From: Helicobacter pylori
GTDB lineage: Bacteria > Campylobacterota > Campylobacteria > Campylobacterales > Helicobacteraceae
DNA length: 64,000 nucleotides
Reading direction: 5' to 3'
Assembly (NCBI RefSeq): GCF_016755635.1
Contig: NZ_CP051500.1
Coordinates: 1 to 64,000 of the forward strand
Shown: positions 19,084 to 28,656 of the stretch, in pieces
Layout: each line of letters opens with the position of its first letter
How positions within the stretch are numbered: position 1 is the first letter of the stretch
Made by a program: the position numbers and the translations under genes
The notes under the pieces: generated by a model
What the model was told of the DNA's origin: nothing
Seen by the model: the letters and a program-made list of their open reading frames with translations, nothing else
Databases searched by the model: none

Positions 19084-20297
19084 AAAAATACAGCGCTATC
19101 CCCACCCCTTGCTATGTGCTAGAGAGCGAACGCTTAGAAAAAAACGCCAAGATTTTAGAAATCGTGCGCCAACAAAGCGGGGCAAAGGTTTTGCTCGCTT
19201 TAAAAGGGTATGCGTTTTGGCGTGAGTTTGGGATTTTAAGGCAAAAATTGAACGGGTGTTGCGCGAGCGGTCTTTATGAAGCTAAGCTCGCTTTTGAAGA
19301 GTTTGGGGGGCGAGAGAGCCACAAAGAAATTTGCGTTTATAGCCCGGCTTTTAAAGAGGCTGAAATGAGCGCGATTTTACCCCTAGCGACAAGCATCATT
19401 TTCAACTCTTTTTACCAATACGCCACCTATAAAGACAGGATTTTGGATAAAAACAAGCAATTAGAAAACTTGGGCTTAAGCCCCATTAAAATGGGTTTGA
19501 GAATAAACCCTCTCTACAGCGAAGTAACCCCAGCGATCTATAACCCATGCTCTAAAATGAGCCGGTTAGGGATTACGCCTAGCGGATTTGAAAAGGGGGT
19601 TAAAGAGCATGGCTTAGAGGGGGTGAGCGGGTTGCATTTCCATACGCATTGCGAGCAAAACGCTGACGCTTTGTGCCGGACTTTAGAGCATGTAGAAAAG
19701 CATTTCAAGCCTTATTTAGAAAACATGGCGTGGGTGAATTTTGGTGGGGGGCATCATATCACTAAGAGCGATTATGATGTGAATTTACTCATCCAAACGA
19801 TTAAGGATTTTAAAGAGCGTTATCATAATATAGAAGTGGTTTTAGAGCCCGGGGAAGCCATAGGGTGGCAATGCGGGTTTTTAATCGCAAGCGTGATAGA
19901 CATCGTTCAAAACGATCAAGAAATTGCGATTTTAGACGCTTCTTTTAGCGCTCACATGCCCGATTGCTTAGAGATGCCTTATCGCCCTAGTATCCTTAAA
20001 ATTTCCGTAGAAAACGATGAAGAAATTATTGAAGTTGAAAAGGGCGAAAATCAAGGGGCGTTTTCTTATTTTTTAGGCGGCCCTACTTGTTTAGCGGGGG
20101 ATTTTATGGGGAGCTTTAGCTTTGAAACGCCTTTAAAAAGGGGCGATAAGATCGTGTTTCAAGACATGCTCCATTATACGATCGTCAAAAACAACTCGTT
20201 TAATGGCGTGCCGCTCCCAAGCCTAGCTAAAATAGACTCGCAAGGTTTTAAGATCCTTAAAAACTTTTCTTATGAAGATTACAAAAATAGGAATTAA
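19080..20297 (+). CDS. nspC: Carboxynorspermidine decarboxylase
   Basis: A 405-residue fold-III PLP enzyme of the alanine racemase/ornithine decarboxylase type. It makes spermidine or norspermidine from the carboxy intermediate in the alternative polyamine route. The PLP lysine is Lys42 in LALKGYAF; LHFHTHCEQ and VNFGGGHHIT are phosphate-loop and active-site blocks, and EPGEAIGWQCG the second PLP-binding region. The family length is normal. It is coupled to cheV1 upstream and ends at a terminator shared with convergent lpxE. Confidence 0.93.
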   Translation: MKKYSAIPTPCYVLESERLEKNAKILEIVRQQSGAKVLLALKGYAFWREFGILRQKLNGCCASGLYEAKLAFEEFGGRESHKEICVYSPAFKEAEMSAILPLATSIIFNSFYQYATYKDRILDKNKQLENLGLSPIKMGLRINPLYSEVTPAIYNPCSKMSRLGITPSGFEKGVKEHGLEGVSGLHFHTHCEQNADALCRTLEHVEKHFKPYLENMAWVNFGGGHHITKSDYDVNLLIQTIKDFKERYHNIEVVLEPGEAIGWQCGFLIASVIDIVQNDQEIAILDASFSAHMPDCLEMPYRPSILKISVENDEEIIEVEKGENQGAFSYFLGGPTCLAGDFMGSFSFETPLKRGDKIVFQDMLHYTIVKNNSFNGVPLPSLAKIDSQGFKILKNFSYEDYKNRN

Positions 20298-20307
20298 GAT
20301 CTCAATT

Positions 20308-20330
20308 AAAGCCTTTGATTAAGGCTTTTT
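20308..20330 (+). terminator. Terminator between convergent nspC and lpxE
   Basis: The stem AAAGCCTT/AAGGCTTT with a five-base loop is followed by Ts. It includes the TAA stop of lpxE on the other strand, so the hairpin partly codes for the lpxE 3' end. Confidence 0.8.
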
Positions 20331-20885
20331 GGGGCTTGTAAAAAGGCTTACGCACAACATTCCAACGCCAAGCCCGGCCAACACCGCGCCAATGGTGTGC
20401 GCATCTAAATAAATGCGAGCGAGCATGGTTAAGGGGATTAGGGGCAAGAGCCACAAGTATTTTTTAAAAGAATAACGGCGCATTAAAAACGCCACCGCCA
20501 AACCCACCATAGACGAATGCCCGCTTGGCATGTTGAAATTACCCCCATAAGGGCGCTCGCCCAAACGCTGATCGTTGATTGTTACATGGTTTAAGGCTCT
20601 TTTGGTGGTGTGCGTGAGGACAGTTGTAATGATAGAAGCGTTAGCGACTTGAAAAAGCCCTATCGCATCTCTTTGAATTAAGGGGATAGCCACAGACAAA
20701 ATCGTAGGGATAAAGCGCGCGTAATGCTCGGTGAAATGAAACACCAAAGGCACGCTTTTGTGTTTAGGGACTTTAGGGAAGGGCGCAAAAATGCCCAATA
20801 AAATCAAGCCCAAACTGAGCGCTAACAAAGTTTTAGAAAAGCTTTTGGGCAGGCTTTCACAAAATTTTTGTTTAAATCTTTTCAT
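20319..20885 (-). CDS. lpxE: Lipid A 1-phosphatase (PAP2 family)
   Basis: A 188-residue inner-membrane phosphatase that removes the 1-phosphate from lipid A at the periplasmic face. The three PAP2 motifs are present: KRALNH...GERP, MPSGHSS, and ARIYLDAHTIGAVLAG with the catalytic His. Several hydrophobic segments span the membrane. It lies 10 bases after eptA. In H. pylori, HP0021 dephosphorylates the 1-position and HP0022 then adds phosphoethanolamine there, giving low charge and polymyxin resistance. Confidence 0.93.
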   Translation of the reverse strand: MKRFKQKFCESLPKSFSKTLLALSLGLILLGIFAPFPKVPKHKSVPLVFHFTEHYARFIPTILSVAIPLIQRDAIGLFQVANASIITTVLTHTTKRALNHVTINDQRLGERPYGGNFNMPSGHSSMVGLAVAFLMRRYSFKKYLWLLPLIPLTMLARIYLDAHTIGAVLAGLGVGMLCVSLFTSPKKP

Positions 20886-20895
20886 GCGTGTTATT

Positions 20896-22461
20896 TTACT
20901 CTTTTTTGTGTTTAAGCAGATCTAAAGAAGGGCGATAAACAACGCTAGGGTTTTTAAAATCCAAAAACACCCCTAAAATGCTATGGAAAACAACATTTTG
21001 ATTGATTGGGGTTTGGGTTTGAATGATGGAATGCTTCTCTTTGAAAAGATCATTGGCATAAACGATAAAGGGGATCTCGTATTGTTCTTTGGGAGCGATG
21101 CTTTTAGGAATGCCATGCAAATAATACGCTCCTTCGCCCAAACTTTCGCCATGATCGCTCAAATAGATCATTAAGGCGGGCTGCTTGGCGTTTTTGAGCA
21201 TGCTAATGATTCTATCTAACAGATAGTCGTTGTAAAAAATGGTGTTGTCATAGGCGTTAATCAGGCTTTCTTTGGAGCAAGAAGACAGATCAGCGCTTGA
21301 GCAATAGGGCTTAAACACCCTAAAATTTAAAGGCACTTTATTGTCGTAGTTGGGGCCATGCGAGCCGGCAAGGTGTAAGATGAGTAAGACATTTTCATTA
21401 GAGCGTTCTTTTAAAAGGTCAGGCAAATTATAGAGTAAGGATTCATCATAAGGGGCGATTGCTTCGCAATTGGGGCATTTTTGAATCAATTCATAGTTTT
21501 TGAGATAGCTGGTAACCTTAACATTCTTTTCGCCGTCATTGGCGCTATACCAAAAGACTTTGATACCGGCTTTAGTCAAGTAAGTGGGCAAGTTTTCATA
21601 GGCGTTGTTTTTAAAAGAAGAATCTAAAATACATTCCAAACTCGCTGTCGTGTAAGTGGCGCAAGAAGTGGCGTTAAAAAGAGTGAGTTCGTTATCGGCT
21701 AAACGCTTGCTTAATTTTGGGGTGGTGGGTTTTTTATAGCCATAAAGGGCGTAATTGTGCTTTCTGGCGCTTTCGCCAATGACTAGCACCACAAACGAAT
21801 TGGAATGGTTGGGCGAAAAGAGAGGGAGTGGCTTGATAGTGGGGGCGAAAAATTTAAGAGCGCTCACTCTAAAAGCGTTCACGCTATAAGCGAAGGGCAG
21901 GATTAAGCCCCCTATGAATTTCGCATGCTTGTCAAACCACAGCCAATTTTTAGCGTTAGCTAAAGCGCTAGCGATAAAAATAAACACTAACGCCAAGATC
22001 GCTAAAAAGGGCGCTTTTTTAGAAGAATTTTTGATGGGGATTTTATAAATGATATAGCCGGGTAACACCCCAAAAACAACGATAAAAAGGAATAATTTGA
22101 CGCTCAAAAAGCCTAAAACTTCATGCGTGTTGGTGTTTAAGACATTGCCCATCATGCTTTTATTTAAAAACACCTTATAGGTGCTAATGAAATAGAAAGC
22201 GACGGAATTGAGCCAACTAAAAACTATCGCGCTCCAACGCATCAAAGAAGCAGAGATCAAGCCTAACGCCAAAAAAAGAGCGCCATTAACGCAAAAAAGC
22301 ACCACAACCATCATGGCGATAAAACTAACCTGGTTGCTTTCTTTATAAACATAAGCGAACAAAGGGAAATGGTATAAAACGCCAAAAATAAGGCTATAAA
22401 GCAAACCGGCTTGCAGACAACTCAGGGGTTTTAAAAACTTCAGATGGAATAATGATGCCAA
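20896..22461 (-). CDS. eptA: Lipid A phosphoethanolamine transferase
   Basis: A 521-residue inner-membrane enzyme that transfers phosphoethanolamine from phosphatidylethanolamine to lipid A. About five membrane segments occupy the first 190 residues. The periplasmic sulfatase-like catalytic domain begins near VLVIGESARKHNYALYGY (metal-binding Glu), includes the Thr nucleophile region (ATSCATYTTASLEC), and ends with the metal ligands in YLSDHGESLGE and YLHGIP. It is the partner of LpxE, acting at the 1-position freed by the phosphatase. Confidence 0.93.
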   Translation of the reverse strand: MASLFHLKFLKPLSCLQAGLLYSLIFGVLYHFPLFAYVYKESNQVSFIAMMVVVLFCVNGALFLALGLISASLMRWSAIVFSWLNSVAFYFISTYKVFLNKSMMGNVLNTNTHEVLGFLSVKLFLFIVVFGVLPGYIIYKIPIKNSSKKAPFLAILALVFIFIASALANAKNWLWFDKHAKFIGGLILPFAYSVNAFRVSALKFFAPTIKPLPLFSPNHSNSFVVLVIGESARKHNYALYGYKKPTTPKLSKRLADNELTLFNATSCATYTTASLECILDSSFKNNAYENLPTYLTKAGIKVFWYSANDGEKNVKVTSYLKNYELIQKCPNCEAIAPYDESLLYNLPDLLKERSNENVLLILHLAGSHGPNYDNKVPLNFRVFKPYCSSADLSSCSKESLINAYDNTIFYNDYLLDRIISMLKNAKQPALMIYLSDHGESLGEGAYYLHGIPKSIAPKEQYEIPFIVYANDLFKEKHSIIQTQTPINQNVVFHSILGVFLDFKNPSVVYRPSLDLLKHKKE

Positions 22462-22603
22462 ACACGCCCCTTAAAATCAATCGATCTTAGGATTATATCG
22501 TAGGTATGGGGATTTTATGGTTTATTTTAAGACTAGAAAGCGCATTTTTTAGGGTGGTTGCATTTAAGGGCTTTAAAGCGCGTTTGTTGCAGGATTTCAT
22601 CAC

Positions 22604-22626
22604 GCCCCATAGTTAGGATATGGGGC
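22604..22626 (+). promoter_or_regulatory. 5' stem-loop of the aapA-like mRNA
   Basis: A perfect 8-bp inverted repeat (GCCCCATA / TATGGGGC) with a 7-base loop ends 10 bases before the AAGGAG ribosome site. Such 5' hairpins protect and translationally mute AapA-type toxin mRNAs. Confidence 0.55.
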
Positions 22627-22648
22627 AAATCCAAATAAGGAGCATGCC

Positions 22649-22742
22649 ATGAAGCGTAAAAGTGGCAAACGCTCTTCTTAAAGAATTATACTTTGAGTTC
22701 ACTTTTTTTGGGCTTAAAGTGGTGGTTTCAATGAAACGCTAA
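22649..22742 (+). pseudogene. aapA: AapA-type type I toxin gene, frameshifted
   Basis: An ATG at 22649 follows AAGGAG and begins MKRKSGKRSS, then meets TAA at 22679. One base further, another frame continues as LYFEFTFFGLKVVVSMKR to TAA at 22740-22742. Removing one T from the CTTCTT run (22674-22679) joins them into a 30-residue peptide with a basic start, a hydrophobic middle and a KR end. This is the pattern of the H. pylori AapA hydrophobic toxins; I recall AapA3 as nearly the same. The 94-base length is one more than 31 codons. The toxin is thus probably inactive in this strain. Confidence 0.75.
22685..22690 (-). promoter_or_regulatory. -10 box of the antisense antitoxin RNA (IsoA-type)
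   Basis: On the minus strand a perfect TATAAT lies inside the aapA reading frame and points towards the aapA start. IsoA antisense RNAs start inside the toxin frame and cover its 5' region, so this is in the expected place. The antisense RNA would run towards about 22600. Confidence 0.55.
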
Positions 22743-22875
22743 TTTCTAAGAGCGTTCCCTAAGCCTAAAAAGCTTAGGGGTTTCCTTGTGGGTGGGTTTG
22801 TCCTTGACTTTGGGGCGTTTGCATTGGGTTATAAAAATGATCGCTTGCTTGGTGTGAGATCCTTACTCTTTTAAA
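22717..22875 (+). repeat. aapA 3'-region repeat, copy A
   Basis: From the VVVSMKR codons through the downstream hairpin, and on to a CTTGGTG(T/C)GAGATCC(T/C)T/CACTCTT block, this segment matches 25559-25715 in the same orientation with scattered differences. The two copies flank hopD. The strongest identity is at the toxin 3' end (GGTGGTTTCAATGAAACGCT) and around GGGGCGTTTGCAT. Confidence 0.75.
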
Positions 22876-23049
22876 AAACACTCAAAGCGTTTTTAATCAG
22901 CCATGCTTAAGAATAAAATCAAAAAACTTTGTTTGGTGGAAAAAATTAAAAAAGTTTAGAAAAATAAAAGCTTTATGAAAAGTTAAAAAGCGAGTGAGAA
23001 GTCAGCGTAAAAAGATTAAACCCCCAAAAAAGAGAGGGTTCAAAAAAGA

Positions 23050-23070
23050 AATCCCTTAAAAAGGGAGTTT
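23050..23070 (-). terminator. Terminator hairpin of hopD
   Basis: TCCCTT/AAGGGA inverted repeat just beyond the hopD stop, identical with flanks to the hopZ terminator at 5016-5036. Confidence 0.65.
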
Positions 23071-23077
23071 TAAGCTT

Positions 23078-25147
23078 TTAGTAAGCGAACACATAGTTCA
23101 AATACACGCTATAAAGCCTTCTGTATTGCAAGGTAGTGCCTAGCAAAGAATAATAATTCGTGTTGATCGTGGGGATCTTCACGCCTAATTCCATGCCATG
23201 TTGCGCGCTATGATCAGCGCCTCTTCTCTTATTTCTGGCGAGATTGGTCCTTAAGCCCAGATTGAATAAGAATTGGAAGTTAGAGGTGTTGATTTTAGCC
23301 TTATAGTAGTTATTCACATTCGCCAAATTCACATACTGAGAATTAAGCCATGAAGTCCCAGCTAGTTGGATACCGCCAAACGCGCCAAAAGAAATTTTAT
23401 TGTGTTTAGTGGCTTTATCGTTGATGAAATTCACTAACAAATCGCTCCCCACGCCATAAGTCCAAACATCAGAATCGGAGTTGAAAAATTGGGATTTGTT
23501 ATAGGTGTGGTTGTAATCCACAAAGCCGTAGTATCTCGCGCCCCATCGTTTGTTTTTCCCAAAGAATTGCTTATAGCCCACTTGAAAGCCGATCCCATTC
23601 ATCGCGCCGTTATTGGTGGTAGAAGCGGCGATTAGCCCGGCGCGCCTGAAAGGGTTACTGCCTAATTCTTGAGTCCTAGATTGCACTTGAGAATGGATAT
23701 TGGAGTCAATGTAGTAGTTATCCTGTATGCCTTGCGGGCTGTTAGGGTTAGTCTTTTTGCTCACCACATTTTGTAAAGATTGAGCGTCAGGCAAGCTTGA
23801 AATGGCTGCTGTGATGCTGTCATAATGTTCGCCTAGTTTTTTATACTGACTGCTGAAGTTCGCTAAAGTGTAGGCGAGGTTTTGCGCGTTATGGATTTGC
23901 TCGGCTTGGTCGCCAAAATGAGCGATGCTGTTTTTTAGATTCGTTACGGTCTCTCCCACATACGCGCAACCGGCTCCCCAAGTGTTATCAGTAACCGTTC
24001 CAGATGGCGTGCCACGGAGATTGCCGTCGCTACCCTTTTCATGGCATACTCCTAAAGAGTCTTTCACGAACGCTTCAGGGATTCTTTCAAAGTCCTTCAC
24101 CACTGCTTGGGCGCGGTTTAAAATCTCCGCTTGCGCTCTAGCGTTAGCGAACATGCTTTGAGAAAAGCTACTAGCGTCTTTATAGGGGTTGAATGTCTTC
24201 CCAGTGTCTAGGTTGTGCTGGTTTTGTGCGTTTGTGGCAACGATCTTGGATTGCTCTACGGCTATTGCAGCGTTTTTGATCATGTCTTGAATCGCGCTGA
24301 TTTCATTTTTAAAAATCCCGCACGCGCTCCCATCGCCTTTCAAATATATTCCTTCCCATAAACTACCACTGCTTGCACCACCTTTACCACCATTATTGAT
24401 CCATGGGCATGCGCTATTAAGGGTAGTCATAATAATGCTAGCCTGTTCTAAAAGAACTTGAGCGTTATTTTTTGTAACAATTTCTTCTTTATTTTTATTA
24501 TTGTTATCATTGTTGCTCCCATTGATTGTAAATTTAAGTTCGGTGTTGGTGTCGCTTAAGGCAGGAATATCCTTCCCACTTACTCCAAAAGCCTTTTGGA
24601 TGATTTGATAGGCTTTATTGATTTTGGCGTAATTTTCAGTGGATATAATGCTATATGGTCCTGGTTCATATCTAGTAGTGCCACAAGTAATCTTATCTGT
24701 CCATGCTGCTGGAACATTTTCAAAGGTTTGAACGCCCCCATTTTTATCTTTGTCAGGGCCAGGGCCGCAAGGGCTGATCGCATAGCTCATGACTTGCCAA
24801 AACCCCGCTGCCGCATTCAAGGCTAAAAGCACCGCTTGATACGCCGGGGAATTCTTTTTATCATTGATTAAATTCTTCGCACTCGCATTCAAATTAGTCC
24901 TTGCGTTATTGATAGCGTTGGGATCGGCGGACTGCCTGATGAGAGTGTTTAGGGTGTTGTAACTCGTTAAAAGGTTGTTCAATCTCTCATAGCTGTCTGA
25001 AAGATCTTGAATGCCTTTAGTGTTTTTCACCATTTGAGCGGATTCACCGATTTGATAGCCCGCGCTCACAAAAAAGCCGTTGTCTTCAGCGCTTAAAGCG
25101 GAAACTAAAAGCGAACCTAAGGTTAATGACAGAAATCTTTTCTTCAT
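23078..25147 (-). CDS. hopD: Outer membrane protein HopD
   Basis: A 689-residue Hop-family protein. A signal peptide ending ALSA precedes EDNGFFVSAGYQIGESAQMVKNT. The centre holds a Cys-rich variable extracellular domain (pairs near CGPG...C and C...CGIF). The C-terminal beta-barrel ends YSVYLNYVFAY. It is most like HopZ in this window, especially over the last 200 residues and the 3' flank. The frame is intact and the signal peptide carries no dinucleotide repeat. Any switching would come from the A13 tract upstream. By position it equals omp2/HP0025. The identification as HopD is by order and recollection. Confidence 0.85.
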   Translation of the reverse strand: MKKRFLSLTLGSLLVSALSAEDNGFFVSAGYQIGESAQMVKNTKGIQDLSDSYERLNNLLTSYNTLNTLIRQSADPNAINNARTNLNASAKNLINDKKNSPAYQAVLLALNAAAGFWQVMSYAISPCGPGPDKDKNGGVQTFENVPAAWTDKITCGTTRYEPGPYSIISTENYAKINKAYQIIQKAFGVSGKDIPALSDTNTELKFTINGSNNDNNNKNKEEIVTKNNAQVLLEQASIIMTTLNSACPWINNGGKGGASSGSLWEGIYLKGDGSACGIFKNEISAIQDMIKNAAIAVEQSKIVATNAQNQHNLDTGKTFNPYKDASSFSQSMFANARAQAEILNRAQAVVKDFERIPEAFVKDSLGVCHEKGSDGNLRGTPSGTVTDNTWGAGCAYVGETVTNLKNSIAHFGDQAEQIHNAQNLAYTLANFSSQYKKLGEHYDSITAAISSLPDAQSLQNVVSKKTNPNSPQGIQDNYYIDSNIHSQVQSRTQELGSNPFRRAGLIAASTTNNGAMNGIGFQVGYKQFFGKNKRWGARYYGFVDYNHTYNKSQFFNSDSDVWTYGVGSDLLVNFINDKATKHNKISFGAFGGIQLAGTSWLNSQYVNLANVNNYYKAKINTSNFQFLFNLGLRTNLARNKRRGADHSAQHGMELGVKIPTINTNYYSLLGTTLQYRRLYSVYLNYVFAY

Positions 25148-25240
25148 GTTTTCTCCTTTACTTCTTGAAATAAGATTGATTTTGTCCGTAAATCTTACAG
25201 AAATGTGTCTTTAAGTAAGAACATACCGCAAGCTTTCGTT

Positions 25241-25246
25241 AATATA
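25241..25246 (-). promoter_or_regulatory. -10 box of hopD
   Basis: TATATT on the minus strand, in the same CTATATTAACGAAA context as hopZ, 94 bases before the hopD ATG. A TATACT overlapping it upstream could also serve. Confidence 0.6.
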
Positions 25247-25294
25247 GTATAAATTAATGCGATTTTGATATTAATTAGGCGTTTTTGCCCTTTC

Positions 25295-25307
25295 AAAAAA
25301 AAAAAAA
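25295..25307. repeat. A13 tract upstream of the hopD promoter
   Basis: Thirteen As on the plus strand (T13 in the hopD direction), about 50 bases upstream of the -10 box. At the homologous place upstream of hopZ the run is A7. Poly-T tracts at this distance tune transcription of other H. pylori adhesin genes by changing length. Confidence 0.9.
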
Positions 25308-25836
25308 GGTTTTTGTAGCGTTTCTAAACAAATATTAAACCAATAAAGGTCATTTTAAAAGAAATGAGGTTGTTTGAATGGGGGTAGTTACAAAAAAGGG
25401 GTTTTAACTTTGATTGTTTGAGATTTGTTTGTAAAAAGGATTTTTCTTTAGATTTGTTGTAAATTTTGTTGTAAAAAGGATTTTCTTAAGGAGATAGACT
25501 TAAGGAGATAGAAAGGTTTTGCAATCATTCCCCCCAAAAACTCAAGGGTTTTTTTAAAAAAAGCGGTGGTTTCAATGAAACGCTAATTTCTAAGAGCGTT
25601 CCCTAAACCTCAAAAACTCAAGGGTTTCTTTAAAAAAGCGGAGTTATCCTTGAGTTTTGGGGCGTTTGCATGCGATTATTCAAAAAGCTTGGTGCGAGAT
25701 CCTCACTCTTGTGAAGCACCCAAACGCTAAAGATGATTGGGATTTCTGCTAAGGAGTCTTAAATTTAAAAAGGCTTTGAGCGTTTTTAAAACTATCATCA
25801 ACGCTCTGTTAAAACAGAGCCTAGCCTAACATTAAT
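25308..25836. other. Intergenic region between hopD and gltA
   Basis: No gene is supported. It contains a short tandem duplication of TTAAGGAGATAGA (25486-25512), copy B of the aapA 3' repeat, and an internal duplication of an ACTCAAGGGTTT-TTAAAAAAGCGG block (about 25540-25565 and 25617-25640). An inverted repeat CTCTGTT/AACAGAG near 25803-25820 is a candidate gltA terminator. Confidence 0.6.
25559..25715 (+). repeat. aapA 3'-region repeat, copy B (toxin remnant)
   Basis: The copy begins inside the toxin tail (codons for AVVSMKR then TAA) without any 5' half of the gene, so it is a truncated remnant. It continues through the downstream region in parallel with copy A at 22717-22875. Confidence 0.75.
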
Positions 25837-27117
25837 TTAATCCCCTACATAGACTTGTCTTGGACGCGTGATTCTAGCTTGCGGGCTTTTGACATGCTCT
25901 AATAGTTGAGCGCACCAGCCTACGGTTCTGCCAATGACAAACACCGGCGTGAAAAAACGCACCGGGATTTTTAAAGCCCTTAAAATCGTGCCGGAGTAGA
26001 AATCCACATTAGGGTAGAGATTCCTTTCAATGAAATACTCGTCTTTTAGCGCGATTTCTTCCACTTTCGCAGCGATTTCGCTCAACCTCTCGTCCATCTT
26101 AACGCCTTTTTGGTGCAGTTCGTCTTTCAGGCCTTTTAAGATTTTTGCACGCGGATCGTAGCTTTTATACACCCTATGCCCAAAGCCCATGAGTTTGAAA
26201 CTATCGTTTTTGTCTTTCACGCGCGCAATATATTTATCCACATTTTTCACATCGCCGATTTCTTCTAATTGCAAAAGCACTTTTTCATTCGCTCCGCCAT
26301 GCAAATGCCCCCATAAAGCGCTAATGCCCGCGCTAATAGCGGCATAAGGATGCACGCCGGTGCTAGCGACATTCCTTACCGTGGTAGAAGAGGCGTTTTG
26401 CCCATGGTCAGCGTGTAAGGTTAGGATTTTATCAAAGGCTTCCACTTCTAGGGGCGTGATTTCCATTTCGCCTTGAGTGGTGTGTTTTAAGCGGCTATAA
26501 GGATACCCTCTCAACATGAAAAGGATATTTTCCACATAAGAGCGCGCGATATCCGGATAAATAATGGGCGCTCCCACTTCATTACGATAGCAAATAGCCG
26601 CAAGCGTGGGGATTTTAGCGACAATCCTTCTAGCCATAGTCTGGTAATCTTCTTCAGTGTGCATGTTTTGGTGCGTGGAATAAAGGGTGGATAAAATAGA
26701 CACGCCGCTAGAGAGTTTCGCCATAGGGTGGGCGTTACTAGGGAAAGCTGAAAACATGTTGAGTAAGCTCTCATGCACAAAGCTTCTGTGGCGCAATTCT
26801 AATTCAAACTCCAAGCTTTCTTCTTGATTTTTGGGCAATTCCCCTGTGAGAAGCAATTTGCACACATCTACATATTTGTATTTGGCGACTAAATCTTCTA
26901 TTCTATGCCCTCTGTAATACAATTCGCCTTTTTTGCCATTGATATAGCTGATCTTAGATTGGCACCCAGCAGTAGAAGAATACCCTGGATCGTAAGAAAA
27001 AAACCCGGTCGTTTCAAAAAGCTTGGAAAAATCCACCGCTTTAGGCCCACGAGTGCATTCAATCGTTTCAAATTCATAGCGTTCATTATTTTCATTATTG
27101 ATTAAAGTAACAGACAT
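25837..27117 (-). CDS. gltA: Citrate synthase
   Basis: A 426-residue type II citrate synthase condensing oxaloacetate and acetyl-CoA. The catalytic blocks are [14 protein letters not shown] and GPLHGGAN-like [29 protein letters not shown], and the C-terminal [10 protein letters not shown] use the ATG at 27115-27117, with AAGGGA upstream, rather than an in-frame start at 27195 that adds 26 residues of membrane-like sequence. It diverges from icd, so the two TCA-cycle genes share the 27118-27318 control region. Confidence 0.95.
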   Translation of the reverse strand: MSVTLINNENNERYEFETIECTRGPKAVDFSKLFETTGFFSYDPGYSSTAGCQSKISYINGKKGELYYRGHRIEDLVAKYKYVDVCKLLLTGELPKNQEESLEFELELRHRSFVHESLLNMFSAFPSNAHPMAKLSSGVSILSTLYSTHQNMHTEEDYQTMARRIVAKIPTLAAICYRNEVGAPIIYPDIARSYVENILFMLRGYPYSRLKHTTQGEMEITPLEVEAFDKILTLHADHGQNASSTTVRNVASTGVHPYAAISAGISALWGHLHGGANEKVLLQLEEIGDVKNVDKYIARVKDKNDSFKLMGFGHRVYKSYDPRAKILKGLKDELHQKGVKMDERLSEIAAKVEEIALKDEYFIERNLYPNVDFYSGTILRALKIPVRFFTPVFVIGRTVGWCAQLLEHVKSPQARITRPRQVYVGD

Positions 27118-27284
27118 TGTGATTCCCTTAAGTTTTGATAGTATCCAACTCCTAATTATAAGCCAAAAAATTAAATGATTTCTTTTTAAAAACATTTTCG
27201 TTTTTTCAAGTTATTTCCAACCGCTACTTTTAAACACGCATTCAAAAAAAGATTTTTAAGGGTTATATAGTATTTTTGCGCTAG

Positions 27285-27290
27285 TATAGT
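27285..27290 (+). promoter_or_regulatory. -10 box of icd
   Basis: TATAGT 28 bases before the icd ATG, preceded by a TATTTTT stretch; AAAGGACGAG is the ribosome site. Confidence 0.6.
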
Positions 27291-27318
27291 TACTCAAACT
27301 TTAGAAAAAGGACGAGAG

Positions 27319-28596
27319 ATGGCTTACAACCCTAAAATTTTACAAAAGCCTAAAGAGGGCGAAGAAATTACGATTAAAGACAACAAATTGCATGTGCCAA
27401 ACCACCCCATTATCCCTTTCATTGAGGGCGATGGCATTGGATCAGATATTACCCCGGCGATGATTAAAGTGGTGGATAGCGCGGTTCAAAAAGCGTATAA
27501 AGGCGAGAAAAAAATCGCATGGTATGAAGTGTTTGTGGGCGAAAAATGCTATCAAAAATTCAAAGATCATAAGGAATTAAGCCCTGAAGAGCAATGGCTC
27601 TTACCGGACACTATTGAAGCGATTAACCATTATAAAGTTTCTATTAAAGGGCCTTTGACCACGCCTATTGGTGAGGGGTTTAGATCTTTGAATGTGGCGT
27701 TACGCCAAAAAATGGACTTGTATGTGTGCTTGAGACCGGTTCGGTGGTATGGGAGTCCTAGCCCGGTGAAAGAACCACAAAAAGTGGATATGGTGATTTT
27801 TAGAGAAAATTCTGAAGACATTTATGCGGGCATTGAATGGCAAGAAGGTAGCACGGAAGCGAAAAAACTCATCCATTTTTTACAAAATGAACTAAAGGTT
27901 AAAAAAATCCGCTTCCCTGAAAGCAGCGGCATAGGGGTAAAACCCATTAGTAAAGAAGGCACAGAGAGGCTAGTTAGGAAAGCGATTGAATACGCTATTG
28001 ATAACGACAAGCCAAGCGTAACTTTTGTGCATAAGGGCAATATCATGAAATACACCGAAGGGGCGTTCATGAAGTGGGGCTATGCGCTCGCTCAAAAAGA
28101 ATTTAACGCTCAAGTCATTGATAAAGGCCCATGGTGTTCTTTGAAAAACCCTAAAACCGGTAAAGAAATCATCATTAAAGACATGATTGCTGACGCGTTT
28201 TTGCAACAAATCTTATTGCGCCCTAGCGAATACAGCGTCATTGCGACCATGAATTTGAATGGGGATTATATCTCTGATGCGTTAGCGGCGATGGTGGGGG
28301 GCATTGGTATCGCTCCTGGGGCTAATCTCAATGACACAGTGGGCATGTTTGAAGCCACCCATGGCACCGCTCCTAAATACGCTGGGCTGGATAAAGTCAA
28401 TCCGGGGTCTATTATTTTGAGTGCGGAAATGATGTTAAGGCATATGGGCTGGGTGGAAGCGGCTGATTTGATCGTCTCTGCGATGGAAAAAGCGATTAAA
28501 AGCAAGAAAGTCACTTATGATTTCGCTCGCTTGATGGATGGGGCTAAAGAAGTCAAATGCTCTGAATTCGCTAGCGTGATGATTGAAAACATGTGA
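27319..28596 (+). CDS. icd: Isocitrate dehydrogenase, NADP-dependent
   Basis: A 425-residue enzyme oxidising isocitrate to 2-oxoglutarate. [17 protein letters not shown] is the N-terminal nucleotide region, [14 protein letters not shown] carries substrate-binding residues and the regulatory Ser position of the E. coli enzyme, and [19 protein letters not shown] the metal-binding Asp residues. [12 protein letters not shown] is near the cofactor. The length and motifs match NADP-specific bacterial enzymes. Confidence 0.96.
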   Translation: MAYNPKILQKPKEGEEITIKDNKLHVPNHPIIPFIEGDGIGSDITPAMIKVVDSAVQKAYKGEKKIAWYEVFVGEKCYQKFKDHKELSPEEQWLLPDTIEAINHYKVSIKGPLTTPIGEGFRSLNVALRQKMDLYVCLRPVRWYGSPSPVKEPQKVDMVIFRENSEDIYAGIEWQEGSTEAKKLIHFLQNELKVKKIRFPESSGIGVKPISKEGTERLVRKAIEYAIDNDKPSVTFVHKGNIMKYTEGAFMKWGYALAQKEFNAQVIDKGPWCSLKNPKTGKEIIIKDMIADAFLQQILLRPSEYSVIATMNLNGDYISDALAAMVGGIGIAPGANLNDTVGMFEATHGTAPKYAGLDKVNPGSIILSAEMMLRHMGWVEAADLIVSAMEKAIKSKKVTYDFARLMDGAKEVKCSEFASVMIENM

Positions 28597-28656
28597 AAGA
28601 GCGTTTTTTAAGCTCTGGTGTTTGAATGCGAAAAAAGGCTAATACTATCATAAGGA

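Noticed and set aside
25559-25600. A second functional aapA toxin gene
   Set aside because: Only the last codons remain; no start, ribosome site or hydrophobic core is present.
22717-25715. Composite transposon or IS element around hopD
   Set aside because: The repeats are not inverted at their ends, contain no transposase and show no target duplication that I can find.
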